From NCBI GenBank assembly GCA_027579435.1, contig JANBPK010001316.1, positions 1 through 26,728 on the forward strand: 26,728 nucleotides of DNA, given 5' to 3'. Below the pieces are notes generated by a model that searched no databases, had not been told where the DNA came from, and saw nothing but the letters and a program-made list of their open reading frames with translations. The translations under genes were made by a program, and so were the position numbers. Every line of letters starts with the position of its first letter. Within the stretch, counting starts at the first letter, position 1. The DNA is from Candolleomyces eurysporus. Taxonomy: Eukaryota > Basidiomycota > Agaricomycetes > Agaricales > Psathyrellaceae. This document shows, piece after piece, positions 9,859-19,225 of the stretch.

Positions 9859-12800
9859 ATGTCGTCTCCGGAGGACGACGACAGTACAACCCAGGCCTCC
9901 ACCCAAACAACGTATAATCAAGAGGGGTGCCAAGACATATTCAATGGAGATATCTCTGGGGGTGTCAATACAACGCAAACGAGGTTGGCCTCACATCCTG
10001 TCCCATTCTCAGAGCGAGCACTGAAATGCCCTGTAATCCGATCCAGCGGGAAGAACGTTGTCTCAGGCTCCCATCGTCGCTCAAAGTTCAATAAGGTCGT
10101 CAGTGCAGGCAATAATGTGCACATGTCGACGTCGAATTTGAATGTTCATGTCAGCGCACTAAGCATCCTTCAGATGATCCAGACGATCTTTGCATTTTTT
10201 CACCTGCTTGCAAATCGACATGCACTTTTCCACCCGTTCCCTTCAGATGGGGAAGAAGCGGGAAACCCTGTGGCCGCAGAGCCAGTCCACTACAGAATGG
10301 ATACAAGTTCCTCACAAGGAGATCTGGACGTAGAAGGTGCAGTTGGCGCTGAAGACGACGAGGACAATCTGTCGACCGATGTTTCCGGCAAGCAGTCCAA
10401 AAGGCCTCACGACTCTAACTATCATATGGTGCATTTTTTAGAGTGTTAACTGCATCTTCAAGCTGCGCATAGCTCATATTCCGGACAGTCTTCACTTAAC
10501 GATCTCGATTTGCAGTCAATCCAGACCAAATCCACGACCAATACGGAGATTTATACTCGTCTAATGCTCAACTGCTGTGACGAGGGTCTACCTTGCTGGC
10601 GTCCCAGACCATTAGATGGAACGCACGGAATCATTCCGGGGGATGTGGGAAGATTTACTCTCACGAACGGCTTCCAGAAGTTGTTCAACATTTGGGACGA
10701 AGAATATGTAGGCAGTTGGCAAGCCCCCACCAAAACAACTCGACGACTCAGCAATTACTTTCCCGAAGGCCATACGATTGTGAAAGGCGCTTCTTCAACG
10801 ATCGATCAGTCCGTAGACAGAGAGTACGTTCAACATGCACCCTGCGATGTCACATGCTGATACCTGAATGCGCCAGATACGTCAAGCTTTTCGAATTCGC
10901 TTGTACCCATCCGGAAGGTGCGGTACTGGCATGCACCACATCAGCAGATTTGGAGGAGCTGGAAGACTCCGACTCGCTTCAAGCCTTCCTGATTCAATAT
11001 GCAGGAGCCCTTTATCAACAAGCGACTTTAATGAGGGTGCTGACAGAAAATTCCCTCTATATTGTTACCGGATGCGTCAAGAGCGCAAGTTGGGGCCTTG
11101 CAGCCTTCCAAAATGCGCCAGCAGACCAAGTCCTCCAGCTCAAGAAACGGTTTGGTGAGAATATCAACACCGATAAAGGCAAGGTTTATGATTGGGTAAA
11201 ACGGGGGACCGGGGAGGCTCGCCTTTGGCCCAGCACACCAACAGAGGCTAGTACCTCCAAAGGAAAAAATCATACCCTTTTTCTGCGGGGGTTCAAACTC
11301 GCGTTTTCCCAACATTTTTGTGCACGAATGGAAGGTTTGAAGCTTAAAAATACGGGACAGGAATCATCAGGGGGGAACCATGACTCTGGCAAGTCGAGGG
11401 GCCCTGGTGACAACAGGCCATCTCGCGGTAATCCGTCAGGTTCAGAGGGCTCTCAATCCACTTTCTCTGCGAGTTCGTCACCAATGAGCAGCAGGAATAC
11501 CTCTACGTCTTGCGAAATTCAAGTTAATTCTTTTCCCAACCTTGCCAAAGCAGTGCGTTTTCTATCATCGATATGCCTCTGATCCTAAATCTCCCTGCAC
11601 GGGTTGTAGGTGACATTACACCCTTGCGACGCTATTACAGGTCTTCTACTGAAGATGGTGAGTCCACGAGCAGCTCCAGTATAGCTTAAACCGGTAATGT
11701 GAAAAAAAAAAAAGACAGGTGCTGATTGCGCACTCTCGCATGACAATGACTGGAGATATAACCTCAAGAATTCCTCGTGGGACAGTCAGTGAATTTCTTG
11801 CTTTTCGAAAGCTGGCATTTCTGAAGTTGTGTGAGCATAGATACCTCATTGCTTGATATCATGGGCTCTAAAACAATCTCTGTTTCAAGAGGTAAGTGCT
11901 CCTATGGTCGCATTTCAGCTGTTGCAATGGACTGATGCCCCGAACCATCTTTCGGATCATAGGCGTAGCTCATCTGCTGCCTGCCAGTGAACACACCGCG
12001 CTTCCTGCGTCACCGCCATCCATGGAGGTGGATCCCGACCTACCACCTGGCGGTGGGCGGCAGGGCGATAAGGTATCGGAATCTTCAAGAAAGGGTGAGC
12101 ATATCGCTTGGCAATCTTCCTCAACTAAATTTGCTTTGTTCGCCACAAAAACAGAGAAGTCGCAAATGTCCGATCATCTTAGATCCCCAGGCGACTCCAG
12201 CCAGGAGAGAATCAAAAAATTGCCAACTGGCACCATGAAGCAACCACGTGAGCAACTTCCACCTTCTCCCGAGCAAAGGGTGTCCTCGGTCATAGACAAG
12301 GTCAACGAATGGAAAGCTACACATAGCGTCGGCGATAGAACTGGGGGTATTGGTGACGTGCAACAGCCAACCCACCCTCGCCTTCAAGTCCGAGACGCTC
12401 ATGATGCCCACACGGTCTTCGAAGGCGTTCGCCTCGGACACCTACGCCCTGTTGTGCGCCAGCTGAACGAAATCGAGAGGTCGATGCATCTCCACTCTGG
12501 CGCAATATTCGTCTGGATTGAGTGCGACGATAATGTAGGCCTGAAGCGTTGGACAGGTAAGTTCGGTATTCACACCTAATCTCGCACCCGTTCTAACAGC
12601 CATCTTTACAGACGGTCAAGCCTGGAGACCGCGTTGTATGCAAGAGGTAAATCGCATTCTCAGTGATTCAACGTAGTCTCGAAATGACCATTGACTCGTT
12701 CACTGTACAGTCGTACCTGTTCTACGATGAAAAACTCTCTTTCGATACTGATGATATTGACAGTGATACGAGTCGGTAAGTTGCCACCTTGTTGCAACTA

Positions 12801-13277
12801 TGTGTGTGAAACGATGACCATGCACTCGGAGCATCTAGATTGAGATTTGTTGACGGAGTCTCAAAGGCAGGGCCCTCGGCTTCAGTGCTCTTGCGCCGAG
12901 AACGGTCAACAATTCACCACAAAGGGCTTGTCAAGCAAGAATATTCGGCTTGGGTCACCCCAAGTACCCACACTCCGCCACAAAAATGGCATTTAGTTGC
13001 CTATTTCACATACGCGGATCTTCCGCAACTCCCCACCATCGGCCAGGATGAGCTGCTCGCAAACATCACCGTGCCCGAGGGTGTGTACAAAAGTGGGAAG
13101 GCGAGCTCGCACGAGGACGAAGAAGCGTCCGGAATTCGGATGAGCCCTCCCCTCGATCATTCTCCCCCTTCTTACTCCAACTCTGCTCCCCCTTCTTACC
13201 CCAGCTCTGCTCTTCCTTCTTACTCCGACATCGACCCCCCTTCTCCCCTATCCAAATGTTATGTTCCAGACATGTGA
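9859..13277 (+). CDS. Copy B: GDVG-type protein fused to a degraded WOPR domain
   Basis: Exons: 9859-10428, 10525-10823, 10877-11552, 11610-11657, 11715-11784, 11841-11891, 11963-12094, 12155-12556, 12612-12646, 12711-12775, 12839-13277; these sum to 2,787 bases in one frame, 928 residues. The N-terminal half has the F-NG-ISGGVN motif, an acidic stretch, IIPGDVGRFTLTNG, LYIVTGCVKSASWG and LSHDDDW. The linker is shorter than in A and C (exon 7 is 132 rather than 270 bases; exon 8 is 402 rather than 516). The WOPR part keeps AHDAHTVFEGVRLG and LKRWTDG, but the next exon reads QAWRPRCMQE where copy A has RRWGPSRVRE, so the most conserved WOPR motif is damaged. The second half (LVKQEYSAWV, QKWHLVAYF) is present. 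The tail has two PPSY motifs. Intron 12095-12154 is 60 bases with no stop and could be retained. Splitting at the stop at 11790-11792 would give two genes, the second starting at 11861. Confidence 0.7.
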
Positions 13278-13322
13278 GGTGAACGACGCCGAGCATGGAT
13301 TCATCAAGACGGTTTGCAGGTT
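13278..13322 (+). repeat. Truncated 3' block of module B
   Basis: Only about 45 bases of the 3' block remain (to GTTTGCAGG) before the next upstream block begins at TTACTGTGTTT. In module C the same two points are about 700 bases apart (near 17930 and 18650). Confidence 0.6.
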
Positions 13323-14240
13323 ACTGTGTTTGACTAAGCTCTATAACGCGACTCGACGCGTTAAAATAATCGCTCAGAGCTGTTGCAGCACACCTCGTGG
13401 ATGTTCCGATTCACGTACAACTAATATACATGAGTACTAACACTTCCTGTGGAATCTATCGGTATACCGTCCCTTGTGTGACCCAAACGACCGTGATGAT
13501 GCACTCCAACCATTTGCCTCGCATCCTTTCACGATGGACTTGTGCCACTTCCTGCACAAGTGCTTGCGAAGACAGTACCAAAAGCCCTTGAACGGGTTAA
13601 TTATGCTCCGAAAGTTTCCAAATTCCGGGATCACTCAAGGACTGCCAGGAGAACCAAGACGGGCAATCCAAAGACGAGAAAATTCTGAAACTATAACTCG
13701 AACTCTGCATACTCCTACCCTCAACAACTAGTTCAAACAGGGGTATTACAAGATAGCAGCAGCGGTCGCGCAATGAGGGGTCAGAGACACGATCTAGGGA
13801 CCTCTGGGCCCTTAGCAGTTGAGTAGCAATAAACTTGGACCGCAGTTGTAGGAAATGAGTGACGCACTCGAGCAACAAGGCACCCGGACCGTGTGAGTAT
13901 GGCCATAAGAAAGCGAAGTGTTCACAACCACCCGTCGGGTCTCCCCGGCCAACGCCTCTCCCAACTACTACCCACCAAACCCCCACTTCAAGACGAGTTG
14001 CTACGGCTGTGGACTGATTCCTTATCGCGCGCCACCATGTGCCATGTCAGCTCAACTTTAGCTTTTCATAAGCTGCAGGCTTGCTGGTAAGCGCCAGCCC
14101 GGCGGCGCAACTGCATTGTCAGACCTTACTTATTAGGGGTTTTCCCAGCCGACAAGACACAAACCTGGACAAAGTGTCCAGGAATATTCATTCTTCCAAA
14201 TCCATTCTATCGACTTGTCGCTCATTCTCTCTGGCAAACA
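13323..14240 (+). repeat. Upstream block of module C
   Basis: Non-coding block before copy C. Its first part (TATAACGCGACTCGACGCG, the ACTAATATACA segment, CTTCCTGTGGAATCTATCGG) matches block D. Its second part, from AACGGGTTAATTATGCTCCG near 13591 to about 14075 (with CACTCGAGCAACAAGG), matches block A. Confidence 0.65.
14164..14182. promoter_or_regulatory. 19-base perfect palindrome upstream of copy C
   Basis: Same 19 bases as before A and B, 58 bases before the ATG at 14241. The bases just outside differ between copies, so conservation centres on the palindrome itself. Confidence 0.5.
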
Positions 14241-17200
14241 ATGTCGTCTCGGGAGGACGACCAGGCCTTCAACCAAACAACGTATAATCAAGAGGAGTGC
14301 CAAGACATCTTTAATGGGAGCATCTCTGGGGGCGTCAATACTACGCATACAAGGTTTGCCTCACACCCTGTCCCATTCTCAGAGCGAGCAATGAAATGCC
14401 CTGTGATCCAATCCAGCGGGAAGAACGTCGTCTCAGGCTCCCATCATCGCTCAAAGTTCAAGAAGGTCGTCAGTACAGGCAATAATGTGCACATGTCGAC
14501 GTCGAATTTGAATGTTCACGTCAGCGCACTAAGCATCCTTCAAGTGATACAGACGATCTTTGCGTTCTTTCACTTGCCTGCAAATCGAGATGCACTTTTC
14601 CACCCGTTCCCTTCGAATGGGGAAGTGGGAGCAACTAGCCCTGTGGCCGCAGAGCCAGTCCATTACAGAATGGATAAAAGTTCTTTTCAAGGAGACCTGG
14701 ACGCGGAAGATGCAGTTGGTGTCGAAGACGACGATGTTTCCAGCAAGCAGTCTGAGAGGCCTCACGACTCTGACTATGATGTGGTGCGTTTTGCAGAATG
14801 TTAACTGCATCTTCAAGCTGTGCATAGCTCACGTTCCGGACAGTCATCGCTTAACGATCTCGATTTGCGCTCAATCCAGGCCAAATCCACGACGAATACG
14901 GAGATTTATACTCGTCTAATGCTCAACTGCTGTGACGAGGGTGTACCTTGCTGGCGTCCTAGACCACTAGATGGAACACACGGAATCATTCCAGGGGATG
15001 TGGGAAGATTTACTCTTACGAACGGCTTCCAGAAGTTGTTCAATATTTGGGACGAAGAATATGCAGGCAGTTGGCAAGCTCCCACCAAGATAACTCGACG
15101 ATTCAGCAATTACCTTTCCGAAGGTCATACGATTGTGAACGGCGCTTCTTCAACGATCCGTCAGTCCGCAGACAGCGAGTACGTTCAACATGTACCCTCC
15201 GATCTCGCCTGCTGATACCCGAATGCACCAGATACGTTGAATTTTTCGAATTCCATTGTACCGATCCGGAAGGTGCGGTACTGGCATGCACCACCTCAGC
15301 GGATTTAGAGGAGCTGGAAGACTCTGACTCGCTTCAAGCCTTCCTAATTCAGCATGCAGGTGCCCTTTACCAACAGGCGACTTTAATGAGGGCGCTGACA
15401 GAAAATTCCCTCTATATTGTTACCGGATGCGTCAAGAGTGCAAGTTGGGGCCTTGCGGCCTTCCGAAATGCGCCGACAGACCAAGTCCTTCAACTCAAAA
15501 AACGGTTTGGCGAGAACACCAGCACCGACAAAGGCAAAGTTTACGATTGGGTAAAACGGGGGACCGGGGAGGCTCGCCTTTGGCCTAGCACACCAACAGA
15601 GGCTAGCACTTGCGAAGGAAAAAGCCATACCCTTTTTCTGCGCGGATTCAAACTCGCGTTCTCACAAAGGTTTTGCGCACGAATGGAAGGTTTGAAGCTT
15701 AAAGGTACGGGGCAGGAATCATCAGGGGAGAACCATGACCCCGGCAAGTCGAGGGACCCTGGTGACAACAGGCCATCTCGCGGTAATCCGTCAGGCTCAG
15801 GGGGCTCTCAATCCACTTTCTCTGCGAGTTCTTCACCAATGAGCAGCAGGAATACCTCTACGTCTTGCGACATTCTAGTTAATTCTTTTCCCGACCTTGC
15901 AAAAGCAGTGCGTTTTCTCTCAGCGATAAACGTCTGGTTCTAAATCTCCCTACACGGATTGTAGATGACCTTACACCCTTGCGACGCTATTACGGGCCTT
16001 TTACTGAAGATGGTGGGTTGAGGAGCGGTGCTAACTTACCTCAAGCTGATAATGTGAAAACACAATATCTAGACTGGCGCTGATTGTGCACTCTCGCACG
16101 ACGATGACTGGAGATGTAACCTCAAGAATTCCCCGTGGGATAGTCAGTGAACTTCTTGCTTTTCGAAAGCGGGCATCTCTGAGGTTGTGTGGACATAGCT
16201 ACCTCACCGCTTGATATCATTGGTTCTAAAACAATCTCTGTCTCCAGAGGTAAGTGTTCCAATGGTCCCGTTTCAGCTGTTCCGATGGACTGATGCTGAG
16301 CCATCTTTCGGAATCTAGGCGTAGCTCACCTGCTGCCTGCACACACCGCTTTTCCTACATCTCCGCCATCCATGGCGTTGTATACAAACACACTCGTCGT
16401 GGATCCCAAACTACCAACCGCCCCTCTTACCGACTTCACCGAACGGTGCTCCGTCAACAACGTGGAAGATATTTCAGGGAACAACGCGACAGCAACCGAT
16501 CGACAGTCTCCCAGTCCGCCCTTGCTCAGTGGCGATAGCCCTGGCGGTAGCTCTTCGGGTCATAACGCATTGAATTCTCCAAGAAAAGGTGGGCATATAT
16601 CACTTGGCATTTTCCTCATCTGATGTCGCCACAAAAACAGAGAAGTCACAAATGTCCGATCATCTTAGATCCCCAAACGACGCATATCCTTCTAATATTT
16701 CCCTTAATCTGAGTAGCCCTCCCCATGGCGTGTCCACGACCAAGGAGGTGGTCAAGGAATGGCAAGGTACGCGTGGCGTTGATGCGAGCTCCAGCCAGGA
16801 CGAAATCGAAAATTGGCTTCCTGCAACCGGCAGCATGAAGAAACCAAATGAACAACTTCCACTTTTTCCCGAGCAAAGGCTGTCCACCGTCAAAGACGAG
16901 GTCAACGAATGGAAAGCTACACGTAGCGTTGGCGATACAACCGGGGGTATCGGTGGCATGCAACAACCAACCCACCCTCGCCTTCATGTTCGAGACGGTC
17001 GTGATGCCCACGTAGTCTTCGAAGCCGTTCGCCTCGGACACCTACGTCCTGTTGTGCGCCGGCTGAACGAAATGGAGCGGTCCACGTATGTCCACTCTGG
17101 GGCAATATTCGTCTGGATCGAGTCCGACGATGATGTAGGCCTGAAGCGTTGGACAGGTGAATTCAATATTCACACCTATGTCTTCCGTCCTTCTAACAGC

Positions 17201-17893
17201 CGTCTTTTGCAGATGGTCGAGTGTGGGGACAAAGTCGTATGCGAGAGGTAAATCGTTTTCCCAGCGATTCCCCGAAGTCTCGACATGATCATTGACTCGT
17301 TCACTGTACAGCCGTACCTCTTCTACGATGAAAAACTGCCTTACGATAACCACGGTCTTTCCAGGAAACTAAATCGGTAAGTTGCCACCTCGTTGTATTT
17401 ATGTGTCTCCGAAACGATGACCCTGCACCCAGGGCGCCTACATCTAGATTTGTCGATCGAGTCCCGAAGGCTGGGCTCTCGTCTTCATCGCTTTCGCACC
17501 AAGAACAGTCAACGAATCACCACAAAGGGCTTGTCAAGCAAGCGTATTCGGCGTGGGTCACCCCAAATCCGTACGCTCGGCCACAAAAGTGGCATTTAAC
17601 AGCCTATTTCACATACGTGGATCTTCCGCACCTCCCCACCACCGACCAGGACGAGCTGCTTGCGACCATCGCCTTGCCTGAAGGGGTGTACAAGAGCGGA
17701 AAGGCGAGATCGCGCGAGGACGAAGAAGCGTTCGGACTTCGGATGAGCCTTCCCCTCGATAATTCTCCCCCTTCGTACCCCAACTCTGCTCCCCCTTCTT
17801 ACTCCAGCCCTGCTCTTCCTTCTTANCTCCGACCCTGACCCCCCTTCCCGCAGCTCTCAGATCCAAATGTTGAATTCCAGGCATGTGAGGTGA
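14241..17893 (+). CDS. Copy C: GDVG-type protein fused to WOPR (Gti1/Pac2) domain
   Basis: Exons: 14241-14783, 14880-15178, 15232-15907, 15965-16012, 16073-16142, 16199-16249, 16319-16588, 16641-17156, 17213-17247, 17312-17376, 17448-17893. Omitting the N at 17826, they give about 1,005 residues in one frame. Residues 1-181: an Agaricomycete-type N-terminus with F-NG-ISGGVN and an acidic end. About 182-560: GDVG family core, with WRPRPLDGTHGIIPGDVG (near 219), LYIVTGCVKSASWG (near 339) and LSHDDDW (near 530). About 560-765: Ser/Pro-rich linker with two related KEWQ/NEWK segments. About 766-850 and 886-943: the two halves of a WOPR domain, with DAHVVFEAVRLGHLRPVVRR, LKRWTDGRVWGQSRMRE, YLFYDEKLP, LVKQAYSAWV and QKWHLTAYF. 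WOPR proteins (Wor1, Ryp1, Gti1, Pac2) are fungal DNA-binding regulators of development; the GDVG core has no known function. The tail carries PPSY motifs. In a two-gene model the ATG used for the second gene in A and B is ATT here (16219), which favours one fused gene. If N is a real base, the frame ends at 17838. Confidence 0.72.
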
Positions 17894-18640
17894 ACGACGC
17901 CGAGCATGTATTCATCGAGACCGTTTGCAGGCGGACGCCCCACACGGATGCCTAGCCGGTATACTGCTTGTCTTGAAGAGCACGCAACGCCCCCGCGATA
18001 TGCATGTGATAGTAGGTCTAACGACGTGACGAAACATATTATGTGTTTCCGTAACATAAATCTGTAGCACGGATGACGAATTTCTTATGCATTTTTTCCG
18101 ACCCGGACAATCCATTGACCTTCTCGCATTCAGACCACTCCCTTGGTCAAACAGCACTGATACTCCAATAGGGATCTGCCACACGGTGTTTGTGCAGTTG
18201 AACTCTTATCCATGTTAGGTGAGCTGAGGAGCAGGAAATGATGATCTGGACAAACATTGGGTCAGGGAAATATCGATACGAGGCAGCAGGCCGATACGGT
18301 ATGACCCACTTCCTGCCTGTTGAAACATAGATCCAGCAATGGTGCATATTGCCGAGTCCCAGACTAGTGGTCGAGTTCGTACTTGACATATCGGTAGCTC
18401 CAGGATGGGTAAATGAAGTAAAAAGCCAAAGCGCACGTATGCTTGCATATGCCAAACTTCAATCATTCCTCCTCGTCGTCCAAAAGGTCGGCCGCATTCT
18501 GTCGCTCCTGAGCCTTCACGGCTCCAACCAGGACGTCCGACTGACTGTCTTCGGNCTGCAACGCCTTTGCTTGTTCAGAACCGTCAGGCGTGCGTACAGG
18601 CCCTGGGGTCGGGATGGACAGCGCATGAATCAATGCCATA
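17894..18640 (+). repeat. 3' block of module C
   Basis: Counterpart of 8494-9219 after copy A, with shared runs such as the TTTGCAGGCGGACGCCC segment, CGTAACATAAATCTGTA and ATCCATTGACCTT. An N lies at 18555. No convincing coding region on either strand. Confidence 0.6.
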
Positions 18641-18960
18641 TGTGCGGCTTACTGTGTTTTACTAAGCTCTATAACGCGACTCGACGCGCTCAAATAATCG
18701 CTTGACGCTTTTGCAACACACCTCGTGGATGTTCCGATTCGCATACAACTAATATACAAGAGTACTAAGACTTCCTGTGGAATCTATCGGTATACCGTCC
18801 CTTGTGTGACCCAAACGACCGGGATGGCGCACTCCAACTATTCGCCTTGCATCCTTTCACGATGGACTTGTGCCACTTTCTGCACAAGCGCTTGCAAGGA
18901 CAATACCAATGGCACTGCAGAGTAATTTGAGCATCAGATCCAGTAGAATACCACGTAGAT
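18640..18960 (+). repeat. Truncated module D: upstream block only
   Basis: Starts like block C (TTACTGTGTTTTACTAAGC) and ends like block B (GCAAGGACAATACCAATGGC, AGTAGAATACCACGTAG). Similarity stops at about 18957, before any palindrome, start codon or exon, where the 3' end of the minus-strand NACHT gene begins. It is the right end of the array. Confidence 0.65.
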
Positions 18961-18969
18961 AAACGTTAC

Positions 18970-19125
18970 CTGGCAGTGCACCCAGTCATACAGAGTTCCA
19001 AGATTCCAGCTACAGCAATGACCATCGCCGTGCCCGACAACATGCGCGAACCAGGCTTGAACGTCGTACTGCAGCATTGCGGCTATGACTTCCGGAGTGG
19101 GGGAGATACAGGTCAAGTCGGGGAT
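18970..19125 (-). other. Possible C-terminal exon of the NACHT protein
   Basis: On the minus strand a 52-codon open stretch sits between a consensus acceptor (TATACAG, before 19125) and a consensus donor (GTAACG, after 18970). It contains AAMLQYDVQAWFAHV, which resembles the helical segment (LQYAC-YWA-HL type) after the NACHT domain in related Agaricomycete proteins, as I recall them. It is in phase 0, which does not match the obvious GTGAGC donor near 19235 (phase 1), so the join is unresolved or broken. The donor points into truncated module D, and I found no further exon. Confidence 0.3.
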
Positions 19126-19225
19126 CTGTATAGAAGCGCAGGTTACCAGGTGTTTTTCATTGATGGTGGGGCTTAAATTCGCTAGTGGATAAAGATATCA
19201 GCAAATGTCGAGGAAGGCAGCCGAG

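Noticed and set aside
10551..10754. Minus-strand frames conserved in all three copies (also 4841-5023 and 14906-15109)
   Set aside because: They are antisense to exon 2 and are conserved only because that exon is.
18147..18466. Minus-strand frames of 83-102 codons after copy C
   Set aside because: No motif, and the matching region after copy A does not hold the frames.
3040..18960. The array as a transposon or retroelement
   Set aside because: No transposase, reverse transcriptase, integrase, terminal repeats or target-site duplications were seen; units contain host-type intron-rich genes.
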